Assembly: GCA_902583415.1 (NCBI GenBank) | Contig: CACHVW010000003.1 | Location: 1 to 51,551, forward strand | DNA: 51,551 nt | Source of the DNA: an uncultured SAR116 cluster alpha proteobacterium | Lineage (GTDB): Bacteria; Pseudomonadota; Alphaproteobacteria; Puniceispirillales; Marisalimonadaceae | Direction: 5' to 3' | Shown: in pieces, positions 35,601 through 43,964 of the stretch | Layout: every line of letters begins with the position of its first letter | Numbering within the stretch: position 1 is the first letter of the stretch | Position numbers and translations under genes: made by a program | Notes under the pieces: model-generated | The model's input: the letters and a program-made list of their open reading frames with translations, nothing else | What the model was told of the DNA's origin: nothing | Database searches by the model: none

Positions 35601-36389
35601 TTAAATTGGGTATTCTGGTTGTGTGTAACCTTTGGGAGATTTTGTGAAAACTTCGTATCCATTTGAAGTTACCCCTATACTGTGTTCGAACTGAGCCGAC
35701 AAGCTCTTGTCCCGAGTAACTGCAGTCCATCCATCAGATAAAATTTTGACATCATATTTCCCTGAATTAATCATAGGTTCAATGGTAAAAATCATACCTT
35801 CTTCAAGAACATCTCCAGTATTTGGCTGCCCATAATGTAAGATTGTTGGTGGTGCGTGGAAGACTTTTCCAAGACCATGCCCTGTAAAATCCCTTACAAC
35901 TGACAATCCATTTTTTTCAGCATGAGTTTGAATTGCATGACCAATATCACCTGTAGTACTTCCGGGTTTGACTGTTTCAATTCCTAACCAAAGACACTCA
36001 TAAGTTACTTTAGTTAAAAATTTTGCTTTCCTAGATGGTTCTCCTACAAAATACATTCTGCTTGTGTCTCCGTACCATCCATCAAGGATTACAGTTACAT
36101 CAATGTTTAGAATGTCTCCTTCATCAAGAATTTTGTCTCCAGGTATACCATGACAAACAACGTGATTTACAGAAATACAAGTGGATTTAGGAAAGCCTCT
36201 ATAATTCAATGGTGCTGGTATAGCATCATTCTTTAAAATATAATCATGACATAAATCATTTAGATACCCAGTCGAAACACCACTTTTAACATATGATGTT
36301 ATATAGTCTAAAACATCAGCTGCTAATTTGCCTGCAGCATGCATTTTTAAAAATGCTTGCCTGTTATATATATCTATATCTTTTTTCAT
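35601..36389 (-). CDS. map: Methionine aminopeptidase, type I
   Basis: A 262-residue metalloprotease that removes N-terminal methionine from new proteins. The five metal ligands are readable: two Asp in LNIDVTVILDGWYGDTSRMYF, His in DFTGHGLGKVFHAPP, Glu in FTIEPMIN and Glu in AQFEHSIGVT. CISVNHVVCHGIPG is the substrate-side block. There is no N-terminal zinc-finger extension, as usual for bacterial type Ia. It is divergent from the CinA-like gene and does not overlap its neighbours. Confidence 0.95.
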   Translation of the reverse strand: MKKDIDIYNRQAFLKMHAAGKLAADVLDYITSYVKSGVSTGYLNDLCHDYILKNDAIPAPLNYRGFPKSTCISVNHVVCHGIPGDKILDEGDILNIDVTVILDGWYGDTSRMYFVGEPSRKAKFLTKVTYECLWLGIETVKPGSTTGDIGHAIQTHAEKNGLSVVRDFTGHGLGKVFHAPPTILHYGQPNTGDVLEEGMIFTIEPMINSGKYDVKILSDGWTAVTRDKSLSAQFEHSIGVTSNGYEVFTKSPKGYTQPEYPI

Positions 36390-36486
36390 TTTAACTAATA
36401 ATTTGTTTTATATATAATTTTAATGATTTGTAATATATTATTATAAATATCTACGTACAATATTAATTTTTATTAAGGACTATTTT

Positions 36487-37260
36487 ATGGTGGCCTCAGC
36501 AGGTATAATAATTATTGGAGATGAAATTTTATCTGGAAGAACAAAAGATTCCAATATTAATTGGATTGCCTGTGAATTAGACAATTTAGGTATAAGGTTA
36601 AAGGAGGCAAGAATTATTCCAGATGATCCAAGCACTATTATTAGAACAATTCAGGGTTTTTCAAAAAAATATACATATGTTTTTTCATGTGGTGGAATTG
36701 GTCCAACTCATGATGACATAACTACTGAGTGTGTTGCGAAGGCTTTTAATCAAAAGCTATATAAAGATGCAGAAGCTATGAGAAGATTAGAATTACATTA
36801 TGAGGGTACAAATATTGAGTTTAATGAAGCTCGTCAGAAAATGGCAATTATACCAACAAATTCTGATTTGATAGACAATCCTGTCTCAGCTGCACCCGGC
36901 TATAGGATTGAAAATCTTTTTGTTTTTGCAGGTGTTCCAAAAATAATGCAGGGTATGTTTAATTCAATTTTGAATGAGTTAACAGGTGGAAAGAAACTTA
37001 AATCAAAAACAGTATCAAGTAACATTGGAGAGGGCCTCATTGCAAAGGACTTAGAAAAAATAGAAAATGAATTTTTAAATGTAAAAATTGGTTCATATCC
37101 ATATTTTAAACCGGGGAGTTTTGGAACATCTATTGTATTAAGGTCAGAAGATGAAGTGTCTCTCGAAAAAGCTTCTGACGCAATTTTAGAAATTGTTATA
37201 AAGTTAGGTGGAAAAGGTAAAATCTTTGACGGCAACGCGATTGATGATAGATCTCTGTAA
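36487..37260 (+). CDS. CinA-like / molybdopterin-binding (MoCF) domain protein
   Basis: A 257-residue protein with the MoCF-biosynthesis/CinA N-terminal domain: AGIIIIGDEILSGRTKDSN, the diagnostic SCGGIGPTHDDITTECVAKAF (about residues 67-87), the PTNSDLIDNPVSAAPGY loop and VFAGVPKIMQGMF. It lacks the C-terminal nicotinamide-nucleotide amidase domain of full-length CinA, as do many alphaproteobacterial homologues annotated only as competence/damage-inducible protein A. Relatives of the N-terminal domain include ADP-ribose/NAD-related pyrophosphatases, so a nucleotide role is possible. AAGGA lies before the ATG. Its stop abuts that of the convergent rhomboid gene with no spacer. Confidence 0.85.
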   Translation: MVASAGIIIIGDEILSGRTKDSNINWIACELDNLGIRLKEARIIPDDPSTIIRTIQGFSKKYTYVFSCGGIGPTHDDITTECVAKAFNQKLYKDAEAMRRLELHYEGTNIEFNEARQKMAIIPTNSDLIDNPVSAAPGYRIENLFVFAGVPKIMQGMFNSILNELTGGKKLKSKTVSSNIGEGLIAKDLEKIENEFLNVKIGSYPYFKPGSFGTSIVLRSEDEVSLEKASDAILEIVIKLGGKGKIFDGNAIDDRSL

Positions 37261-37980
37261 TTATTTAGAATTAGGAACAGAACCACTTAAGATTTTACTT
37301 TTTTGAGTAATTTTATTTTTCATAATATTTATTAAAAGTATTCCGGATATAAATCCACCAATATGAGCTGCATATGCAACACCACCTGTATTTACATCAG
37401 CTCCATTAAAACTTATAAATTGAATTATTATCCATCCTCCTAGAACAATAAAGGCTCTTATTCGAATTACTTTTATAAATATTATAAACCAAAATAAAAC
37501 TTTTATATTTGCCTTAGGGTATAAAACTAAATATCCTCCTAGTACCCCAGCAATTGCTCCTGAAGCTCCAATCATTGGTATTGTTGATGTGGGATCCATT
37601 ATGGCTTGAGAAAAAGCAGCAACAATTCCAGTAACGAAATAAAAAATTATAAATTTAAATTTTCCTAACCTTTCTTCAATGTTATCTCCAAAAATATAAA
37701 GATAAATCATATTTCCAATTACATGCATCCAACCTCCATGTAAAAACATAGAGGTGAAAATTGATAAAAAAGGGGGAATAATTTTAAGATGTCCAGATAA
37801 CTCAGAATGTCCAAATAAAATTGCTGGTATCATGCCAAAACTTAAAAAAGTCTGTTCCGTTATATATATGGGATTAAAAATTTGATTAATAAAAATAAAT
37901 GAACAAGAAAATATTATTAACCAAGAAATAATTGGTTTTTTGCTTGTGGGATTTTCATCTGCAAAAGGAAAAAAAAACAT
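37261..37980 (-). CDS. Rhomboid family intramembrane serine protease
   Basis: A 239-residue polytopic membrane protein with about six helices. The catalytic dyad is Ser140 (GASGAIAGVLGGY) and His206 (AAHIGGFISG). The structural HxxxN motif is H86-V-I-G-N90 after SMFLHGGWM. The short cytosolic N-terminus (FFFPFADENPTSKKP) is typical of the alphaproteobacterial subgroup. It begins with the base directly after the panC stop, so it is translationally coupled to panC. The substrate is unknown. Confidence 0.92.
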   Translation of the reverse strand: MFFFPFADENPTSKKPIISWLIIFSCSFIFINQIFNPIYITEQTFLSFGMIPAILFGHSELSGHLKIIPPFLSIFTSMFLHGGWMHVIGNMIYLYIFGDNIEERLGKFKFIIFYFVTGIVAAFSQAIMDPTSTIPMIGASGAIAGVLGGYLVLYPKANIKVLFWFIIFIKVIRIRAFIVLGGWIIIQFISFNGADVNTGGVAYAAHIGGFISGILLINIMKNKITQKSKILSGSVPNSK

Positions 37981-38823
37981 TTAAAATTCAATATTATCAA
38001 TTAATCTTGTGTTATTTATTGTAACAGATCCTAGAAAAACTTTATTACCTTGAAAATTATTTTTTGAAATAATATTGAGTTCGCTATCTCTCAATTCATA
38101 ATAATCAGGTATTAGGTCTTTAGATACTAAAAATGAATTAGCGTTATCCAATATTTCATTTAACTCTTCTCTATTCTGGTAAGAGTTCACACTATTTTGA
38201 AGACACTTGAATAAATTAGCAGCAATTTGCAATTCTTTTTTAGACAAATAATTATTTCTTGAAGATAAGGCAACACCATTTTTGGATCTTACTATAGGAG
38301 CTTTTATCAGAGATATTTGAGGGTGTAATGATGTAGCCATTTTTTTTATTAAAATTTGTTGTTGATAATCTTTTGCGCCAAAGACAGCAACATCTGGATT
38401 AATTAATTCAAATAATCTATTAACTACAGTCAATACTCCATCAAAATGACCTGGCCTAATTTTACCACAAAGCTCAGATCCAAGACTTCCAGAATCTAAA
38501 GTTTTTAATTTTTCAATTTTTGAAAATACTTCTTCAATATTTCTAGGAATAAATAAAATATCACAGTGTTCTTTTTTTAATTTTTCTATATCTAATTTTT
38601 CAGTTCTTGGATATTTTTTAAAGTCTTCATTTTTACCAAATTGAAGGGGATTAATAAATATTGTTGTAATTGTTTTTGATGCTTTTAGTTTAGCTAATTT
38701 TATTAAAGATAAATGTCCATCATGTAAATTACCCATAGTAGGAATTAATGCTAATTTACCTGGTCGTTTAGAAAGTTCTTCGAGGGTTTTATATAGTTCA
38801 TCTCTTGTACGAGTAATAACCAT
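37981..38823 (-). CDS. panC: Pantothenate synthetase (pantoate-beta-alanine ligase)
   Basis: A 280-residue ATP-dependent ligase of the HIGH nucleotidyltransferase superfamily that makes vitamin B5. The motif PTMGNLHDGHLSLIKLAK contains the HxGH-like element. It is followed by FINPLQFGKNEDFKKYPRT, RPGHFDGVLTVVNRLF (pantoate/beta-alanine side) and VFGAKDYQQ, with the KMSKS-like SSRNNYLSKKE. No panB is adjacent. It is 47 bases downstream of tRNA-Leu on the same strand and coupled to the rhomboid gene. Confidence 0.95.
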   Translation of the reverse strand: MVITRTRDELYKTLEELSKRPGKLALIPTMGNLHDGHLSLIKLAKLKASKTITTIFINPLQFGKNEDFKKYPRTEKLDIEKLKKEHCDILFIPRNIEEVFSKIEKLKTLDSGSLGSELCGKIRPGHFDGVLTVVNRLFELINPDVAVFGAKDYQQQILIKKMATSLHPQISLIKAPIVRSKNGVALSSRNNYLSKKELQIAANLFKCLQNSVNSYQNREELNEILDNANSFLVSKDLIPDYYELRDSELNIISKNNFQGNKVFLGSVTINNTRLIDNIEF

Positions 38824-38842
38824 TAATTTAATGACCTATATG

Positions 38843-38866
38843 ATTTGTTTGATTTTTAAAACAAAT
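38843..38866. other. Hairpin between tRNA-Leu and panC
   Basis: An 8-bp perfect inverted repeat ATTTGTTT (38843-38850) / AAACAAAT (38859-38866) with an 8-base loop, 4 bases from the tRNA CCA end. There is no T-run after it in the minus direction, so it does not look like a standard terminator. It might guide 3' processing of the tRNA or partly separate it from panC. Confidence 0.3.
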
Positions 38867-38870
38867 TATA

Positions 38871-38957
38871 TGGTACGAGCGGGGGGACTTGAACCCCCAC
38901 GTCCTTATCGGACTCTGGATTTTAAGTCCAGTGCGTCTACCATTCCGCCACGCTCGC
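38871..38957 (-). tRNA. tRNA-Leu (anticodon UAA)
   Basis: An 87-base class II tRNA on the minus strand with the 3' CCA encoded. The acceptor stem is GCGAGCG/CGCTCGT (one G:U pair at the end), then A and CCA. The D-arm region reads TGGCGGAATGGTAGACGC. The anticodon stem CTGGA/TCCAG encloses the loop CTTAAAA with anticodon TAA. A variable arm GTCCGATAAGGAC (5-bp stem) and the T-arm GGGGGTTCAAGTCCCCC complete it. The long variable arm and the UAA anticodon identify leucine. It reads UUA, the leucine codon favoured in DNA this A+T-rich. Confidence 0.95.
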
Positions 38958-38973
38958 AAAACCATATTTCTGT

Positions 38974-39002
38974 TGTGTAACTTAGCTTTTTGGCTATGGC
39001 AA
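38974..39002 (-). promoter_or_regulatory. Possible promoter of the tRNA-Leu/panC unit
   Basis: On the minus strand TTGCCA (38997-39002, 5 of 6 to the -35 consensus) is followed after exactly 17 bases by TACACA (38974-38979, 3 of 6 to the -10), ending 16 bases above the tRNA 5' end. Spacing and place are right; the -10 is poor. Confidence 0.35.
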
Positions 39003-39063
39003 GTTTTTTATAGATTTAAATATTAATTTTTATATAGTTTGAGTTATTAATTTGGAGAACATA

Positions 39064-40164
39064 ATGGTTGAAAATAAATTAGGCAGTAAGATTGAAGGTG
39101 AAGAATATTTAGTTCTTCATGAGTTTGCTAAAAAAGCTAAAGCAAAACTATCCAAAGAAACTTGGGATTATCTAATTGGAGCCGCTGAAACTGAGACAAC
39201 CTTTAAAAGAAATAGATTTGCTCTTGACAGTTTAGCATTTAGACCAAGGGTGTTGAGAGACGTTGAAAATGTTGATATATCCACTAACTTAGTTGGTCAT
39301 TCTTTAAGAATGCCAGTAATTCTCGCACCTATAGGTTCAATGCAAGATTTCGTAGAAGGTGCAGGAGTTGCACCAACAATTGCAGCATCTGAATTTGGGA
39401 TACTGCACATGATAAGCTCTACTTGTATGCCAGGGTTGGAAGAGGTTGCTAAAAGTGTTAATTATCCAAAATTATTTCAATTATATGTTAGAGGAAACCA
39501 AAATTGGGTTGATGATCAGATCAAAAGTGCAATTGACTTTAATTACGCAGGTATATGTCTAACGGTTGACTTAGATGCTTATGGAAGAAGAGAAAGAGAT
39601 CTTTCTAAGAGGTATAGAACAACATCAAGACAAAGCGCAAGTGGCTTTGAGTATCAAATGCGTTTTTCATGGAAAGATATTGATAGGATTAAATCTTATT
39701 GTGATCTGCCTATTATAATTAAGGGTATAGCTACTAAAGAGGATGCATTATTGGCAATTAAACATGGTGTTGAAATAATTTATGTTTCTAATCATGGTGG
39801 AAGACAATTAGATTTTGGAGTTGGTGGGTTAAATGTTTTACCAGAAATTGTTGAGGCAGTTGATAATCAAGCCAAAATTATTTTTGATGGAGGTATAATG
39901 CGAGGTACTGACGTGTTAAAGGCAATTGCATTAGGCGCAAATTGTGTTGGTATTGGAAGGCTTCAAGGGTTTGCTGCTGCTGCTGGAGGATCAAAAGCTA
40001 TTTTTCGAATGCTTGAATTATTAGAAACAGAAATTTTGACAGCATTAAGATTGCTAGGATTAAATTCATTGTCAGAACTTGATAGTACTTATTTAAGCAA
40101 AGATTACGCATTTGATACAAAAGATGTGTTAAGTGCTTTTCCTTTAATTGATGAGGGATATTAA
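39064..40164 (+). CDS. FMN-dependent alpha-hydroxy-acid oxidase/dehydrogenase
   Basis: A 366-residue TIM-barrel flavoenzyme that oxidises a 2-hydroxy acid (lactate, glycolate or similar) to the 2-oxo acid. The catalytic base is His244 in VSNHGGRQLD with Arg247. Lys220 (IIIKGIAT) and the phosphate block FDGGIMRGTDVLKAIALGANCVGIGR hold FMN. The start is ATG 39064, because TTGGAGA just before it is the ribosome site; a TTG at 39052 would overlap that site. The terminal region differs from E. coli LldD, and no membrane-binding insert is apparent, so a soluble oxidase is possible. The substrate is not predictable. Confidence 0.9.
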   Translation: MVENKLGSKIEGEEYLVLHEFAKKAKAKLSKETWDYLIGAAETETTFKRNRFALDSLAFRPRVLRDVENVDISTNLVGHSLRMPVILAPIGSMQDFVEGAGVAPTIAASEFGILHMISSTCMPGLEEVAKSVNYPKLFQLYVRGNQNWVDDQIKSAIDFNYAGICLTVDLDAYGRRERDLSKRYRTTSRQSASGFEYQMRFSWKDIDRIKSYCDLPIIIKGIATKEDALLAIKHGVEIIYVSNHGGRQLDFGVGGLNVLPEIVEAVDNQAKIIFDGGIMRGTDVLKAIALGANCVGIGRLQGFAAAAGGSKAIFRMLELLETEILTALRLLGLNSLSELDSTYLSKDYAFDTKDVLSAFPLIDEGY

Positions 40165-40171
40165 GAAATTT

Positions 40172-40780
40172 TTAGATTATTTCTTGGAATCTTTTTAAAA
40201 ATTTTTTTTGAATATCATTTGCTGATTTCGCAATTATAATTTGACGTTTGGAATTCAAATTTGGTTTTTTAATTATTTTTGAGGCTTCTTTTTCGTTATA
40301 ACCAGCTATGTCAACAGCTTCAAACCAAGCTAGAGATTTATCAATTTTTTTTATTTTAGACTCTATATCTCTTGGAAGTAAAGCTGGCAACCCAAACCTA
40401 AGATAAATTGCTTTGATTAAATTATCTTCAACAAATCGATAACTGTTATTGAGAGCATATTTAAATGGTGTGATTAAATCTCCTATCACATACTCTGGTG
40501 CATCATGAAGGAGAGCGGCTAAATTCCATTTTTTATCTAATTCTGGATATTCAATGTTAAAAAGTTCTTCAACTAATATAGAGTGTTGAGCAACTGAATA
40601 AGGATATTTACCAGTGGTTTGACCATTCCACCTTGAAACTCTTGATAGCCCCAAAGCGATATCTTCAATTTCTATGTCGAATGGAGAAGGAGATAAAATA
40701 TCAAGCTTTCTACCTGATAACATTCTTTGCCAGGCTCTTTGATTAATTTTTTTTAGAGGTTTTATGATTTTGTTTTCCAT
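40172..40780 (-). CDS. HD domain phosphohydrolase (YfbR-like)
   Basis: A 202-residue HD-superfamily hydrolase, probably a nucleotide phosphatase. Metal ligands are His66 (VAQHSILVEEL), His92-Asp93 (LLHDAPEYVIGD) and a distal Asp. The E96 and D101 positions match the YfbR-type 5'-deoxynucleotidases. The N-terminus (INQRAWQRMLSGRKLDILSP) is the form common in alphaproteobacterial HD family hydrolases. It is convergent with the hydroxy-acid oxidase, 7 bases away, and divergent from the coiled-coil protein gene. Confidence 0.85.
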   Translation of the reverse strand: MENKIIKPLKKINQRAWQRMLSGRKLDILSPSPFDIEIEDIALGLSRVSRWNGQTTGKYPYSVAQHSILVEELFNIEYPELDKKWNLAALLHDAPEYVIGDLITPFKYALNNSYRFVEDNLIKAIYLRFGLPALLPRDIESKIKKIDKSLAWFEAVDIAGYNEKEASKIIKKPNLNSKRQIIIAKSANDIQKKFLKRFQEII

Positions 40781-40851
40781 TTAGAAAAAATATATTGATT
40801 TATTATTCATTAAATATAAAAGAGAAAAAATAAATTAATCAAGGTTTAAAT

Positions 40852-41553
40852 TTGGATTTTTATCAAGCACAAAATAAGTATAGGCAAAAACAGTTTAAAT
40901 CAATATTAAATTATATTATTAAACTTTTAATGATTATTATTGCCGTTTTCATAGGATGGTGGCTTGGTAACCGTGATAAATTGGTTTTAATACAAGAAAA
41001 TGAAAAATTAATTAACGATTTTAATGATCAAAAAATCGAATTAGATAGAAAATTAACTGACATAAGATTAAAACTTAAAGAAGCAAACCTTGCACTTGAT
41101 ACTCAAAACATAAAGAATAAAGACAATGACTTTGGTAGAGATTCAAAAAATATTCTTGCATCTAATTTAGCTAAGGGTGTTCCTGAAAAGGATATAATAA
41201 ATGCATTGAGATTACTAGGTTATAATAAAACTTGTAGTAAATCAGATTTTAAAGAGTTAGCTGTTTCAACACAATCTTTTATACCTCCTGAAAACACTCT
41301 TTTATTATTATCAGGTGGATTAAAGGTAAAAGTTGAAGGTAACATTTCTGATAAAGTAACTGATAATCCTTACTTTGATGCATCTCAACCAATTAGAGTT
41401 ATATTCATTTATTTAGGTAACAATGATATAGTTGAAGGTAATTTGCCAATCACAAGAAACATAATGGCTGGTAGGTTTTCAGTAAATATAAAAATAATGA
41501 AATCGAAAGTAAGAGGCGCTGTTATAGTTCAATATCAAAATTGTAAAATTTAA
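40852..41553 (+). CDS. Membrane-anchored coiled-coil protein of unknown function
   Basis: A 233-residue protein with a short basic N-terminus, one membrane segment (about residues 20-42, IIKLLMIIIAVFIGWWLG), and a charged heptad-like region (about 49-95) likely to form a coiled coil. A C-terminal globular domain carries three cysteines (one near residue 125, one near the end in YQNCKI) and a beta-rich pattern such as LLLLSGGLKVKVEG and IRVIFIYLGNNDIVEG. The topology suggests a periplasmic domain tethered to the inner membrane. The start is a TTG at 40852 with AAGG upstream. It is followed after 12 bases by the SDR of the lipid cluster. I do not recognise the family. Confidence 0.75.
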   Translation: MDFYQAQNKYRQKQFKSILNYIIKLLMIIIAVFIGWWLGNRDKLVLIQENEKLINDFNDQKIELDRKLTDIRLKLKEANLALDTQNIKNKDNDFGRDSKNILASNLAKGVPEKDIINALRLLGYNKTCSKSDFKELAVSTQSFIPPENTLLLLSGGLKVKVEGNISDKVTDNPYFDASQPIRVIFIYLGNNDIVEGNLPITRNIMAGRFSVNIKIMKSKVRGAVIVQYQNCKI

Positions 41554-41565
41554 TTTATTTGTAAT

Positions 41566-42333
41566 GTGAATAATTTGAAAATTAATAAAAAAAAACAAAA
41601 AACAGCTATCATAACTGGTGCAAGTGAGGGAATTGGTGCAGCTTTTTCTAGATTATTAATAAAAAAAGGTTGGAAAGTTTTTGGAATTAGTCGCAGTTCT
41701 AGTAAATTGAAAGCATTGAGCAAAAGTTTTAAACCAAATGAACAATCATTTAAGTATTTTTCATGTGATGTCCAGGATTTTAAAAAATTGAAATCCATAG
41801 CAAAAGAAATTGAAGCTCCCGACTTGCTACTTTTGAATGCTGGTATTTATTCACCTGTAAATGCATCTGTAATCAACCTAGATCTTTATAAAAAACATAT
41901 AAATATAAACTACCTTGGTGTTTTGAACAGTTATGAGGCGTTTTTACCAGGTCTTATAAGAAAACAAAATGGTCACATAATTATTATGTCTAGTGTTTCT
42001 GGGTGGATTGGGTTACCTAAAGCTGCTGCATATGGACCGACTAAGGCAGCTTTAAGGTCATTTGCTCAGTCTGCTCGTTATGATTTAAATCCTAAAGGTA
42101 TAAAAATTCAATTATGCAGCCCTGGCTTTGTAGAAACACAAGCAACCTCAATAAATGATTTTTATATGCCAGGATTAATGAATGTTAACGAAGCTGCTAA
42201 ATTAATTTTCAAGCATATGAGTTCAAATAAATTTGAATTTTCTTTTCCATTATCATTTTCTCTTTTTATGAAGATCTTTAGCTATTTACCTGATAAGGTG
42301 ACTTGTTATTTAATTAAAAAATTTATAATTTAA
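41566..42333 (+). CDS. Short-chain dehydrogenase of the cfa/DUF1365 cluster
   Basis: A 255-residue SDR. It shows TGASEGIG at 17-24, R43 (ISRSSSK) suggesting NADP, NAG at 91-93 (LLNAGIYS), Ser142/143 (MSSVSGW), Tyr156 and Lys160 (AAYGPTKAAL). The hydrophobic C-terminus (FPLSFSLFMKIFSYLP) hints at membrane association, as expected for an enzyme acting on lipids. The start is a GTG at 41566; an overlapping ATG at 41564 runs into TGA at once. It sits with NTF2-like, Cfa, DUF1365 and FAD-oxidoreductase genes, a conserved neighbourhood in proteobacteria. Confidence 0.85.
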   Translation: MNNLKINKKKQKTAIITGASEGIGAAFSRLLIKKGWKVFGISRSSSKLKALSKSFKPNEQSFKYFSCDVQDFKKLKSIAKEIEAPDLLLLNAGIYSPVNASVINLDLYKKHININYLGVLNSYEAFLPGLIRKQNGHIIIMSSVSGWIGLPKAAAYGPTKAALRSFAQSARYDLNPKGIKIQLCSPGFVETQATSINDFYMPGLMNVNEAAKLIFKHMSSNKFEFSFPLSFSLFMKIFSYLPDKVTCYLIKKFII

Positions 42334-42342
42334 AATTTTGAA

Positions 42343-42768
42343 ATGGAAAAAAGTGTAGTTAAAAAATATATTTATTTATTTAGTAATCTTTCCCCTGCTA
42401 ACATTAATGAATTCGATGATATTATCTCTGAAAATGTAATATTTATAGATCCGTTTAATAATATTAAAGGAATAAATGCTTTCAAAAAAATTTTTTATCA
42501 TATGTTCGAAAATGTAAAAGAGCCTAAGTTTTTTATTCTTGACTATTCAATGAATAAAAAAAGAGTGTTTTTGAAATGGAAAATGACTTTCTTTGCATTT
42601 AAATCTTTGCAGACTATTGAAGGTATGAGTGAGTTGGTACTGAATGATGCTGGAAAAGTGGCTTCTCATATTGACTATTGGGATTCATTAAATGGCATCT
42701 TCATTAAAATACCATTTATTGGTTATTTCTATAAAATTAGCTTGTTTTTATTTAAATCAAAAACTTAA
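42343..42768 (+). CDS. SnoaL/NTF2-like protein
   Basis: A 141-residue NTF2-fold protein. The pattern SENVIFIDPFNNIKGINAFKKIFYHMF, then VFLKWKMTF and SELVLNDAGKVASHIDYWDS, is the SnoaL-like pocket seen in proteins next to Cfa/DUF1365 genes. The C-terminus is hydrophobic (IPFIGYFYKISLFLF), suggesting it binds the membrane or a lipid. Its exact reaction is unknown. It is 9 bases after the SDR. Its stop shares TTAA (42765-42768) with the stop of the convergent cfa gene. Confidence 0.8.
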   Translation: MEKSVVKKYIYLFSNLSPANINEFDDIISENVIFIDPFNNIKGINAFKKIFYHMFENVKEPKFFILDYSMNKKRVFLKWKMTFFAFKSLQTIEGMSELVLNDAGKVASHIDYWDSLNGIFIKIPFIGYFYKISLFLFKSKT

Positions 42769-43937
42769 TTAATGTTCAATTTTATTTGTTTTAAATCAAT
42801 ATTATTTGATAAGAAACCTCCTTCACAATATGATAAATAATAGTTCCACATTAATTTGAAAGTTTCGTCAAATCCAAGATCTTCAATCTTTTTCCAATTA
42901 TTATTAAATCTTTTATTCCAAATATTTAATGTTTTTGCGTAATCATCTGAAAAACTATTTACATTTTCAACTTTAAAGTAATTTTTAGTTGCAACATTTC
43001 TAAGTATTTTAAAAGAGGGCAACATCCCGCCAGGAAAAATATATTTTTGAATAAAGTCTGGGTTATTTTTATAAACATCATATATTTTATCATCAATTGT
43101 AATTAATTGTAGTCCAACTTTTCCATCAGAATTTAAAACTTTTCTTATTTTACAAAAAAAATTATTCCAATATTCTTTTCCTACAGCTTCAAACATTTCA
43201 ATTGATAATACTTTATCAAATTTGCCATCAATATTTCGATAATCGCAGAATTTTATATCAATTTTATTTTCTAGATGGGCTTTTTTAATTCTTTTTTTTG
43301 CAAAATTATATTGCTCTTTTGAAATTGTAATTGCAGTTATATTACAATCATACTCTTTACCTAGAAATTCAGAAAAACCACCCCAACCACAACCAATTTC
43401 TAAAATATTATCACCATCTTTAATCGAAACTAATTCAGCGAGTTTTTTATATTTATTTGTTTGAGCAGTTTCTAAATTATCAGTTGATTTTGAAAAAATT
43501 GCAGAAGAATAAGTCATAGATTTGTCTAACCAATAACTATAAAATTTATTTCCTAAATCATAGTGATAAGAAATGTTTTTCTTTGCTTGATGTTCACTAT
43601 TTTTATTTTTGAAATGAGAAAACTTATTAAAAAAATACTTAAGTATAGAGACTTTGAAAGTGTCTTCAGCCTCATCATTATTTAGAGCAAAATAATGCAT
43701 TAAAGCTGTCAAGTTCGAAGATGTTAATCTTTTGACCATGTATAATTCTGCAAATTTAACGGAACCACCACTTATAATTTCCTTAACAACATTTTCATCA
43801 GCAATTTTTAAATTTGCTTTAGGACCATTTTTAGTTGCAAAAATTTTTTCAATTTTCCCATTAGGCCATTCTATTTCAATTGACCCATAAGGAAATTTTC
43901 TAATACCATTTAAAAATAAATTATTCCAAAAATTCAT
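42765..43937 (-). CDS. cfa: Cyclopropane-fatty-acyl-phospholipid synthase family protein
   Basis: A 390-residue SAM-dependent methyltransferase that adds a methylene or methyl to double bonds of membrane phospholipid acyl chains. The SAM motif is LEIGCGWGGFSEFL (179-192). Earlier NISYHYDLGNKFYSYWLDKSMTYSSAIF holds the acyl-site block, and later IEMFEAVGKEYW and the IFPGGMLPS segment are characteristic. Near the C-terminus YCEGGFLSNN replaces the usual YCxAGFR. Relatives in such clusters may make methylated rather than cyclopropane lipids. It is downstream of DUF1365 (27-base gap). Confidence 0.9.
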   Translation of the reverse strand: MNFWNNLFLNGIRKFPYGSIEIEWPNGKIEKIFATKNGPKANLKIADENVVKEIISGGSVKFAELYMVKRLTSSNLTALMHYFALNNDEAEDTFKVSILKYFFNKFSHFKNKNSEHQAKKNISYHYDLGNKFYSYWLDKSMTYSSAIFSKSTDNLETAQTNKYKKLAELVSIKDGDNILEIGCGWGGFSEFLGKEYDCNITAITISKEQYNFAKKRIKKAHLENKIDIKFCDYRNIDGKFDKVLSIEMFEAVGKEYWNNFFCKIRKVLNSDGKVGLQLITIDDKIYDVYKNNPDFIQKYIFPGGMLPSFKILRNVATKNYFKVENVNSFSDDYAKTLNIWNKRFNNNWKKIEDLGFDETFKLMWNYYLSYCEGGFLSNNIDLKQIKLNIN

Positions 43938-43964
43938 TAATTTTTTAACCTATTATAATTTAAG

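Noticed and set aside
36900-37286. A 128-codon minus-strand frame inside the CinA-like gene
   Set aside because: It overlaps a recognisable MoCF-domain gene and runs past its stop into the rhomboid gene; composition is typical of an antisense shadow.
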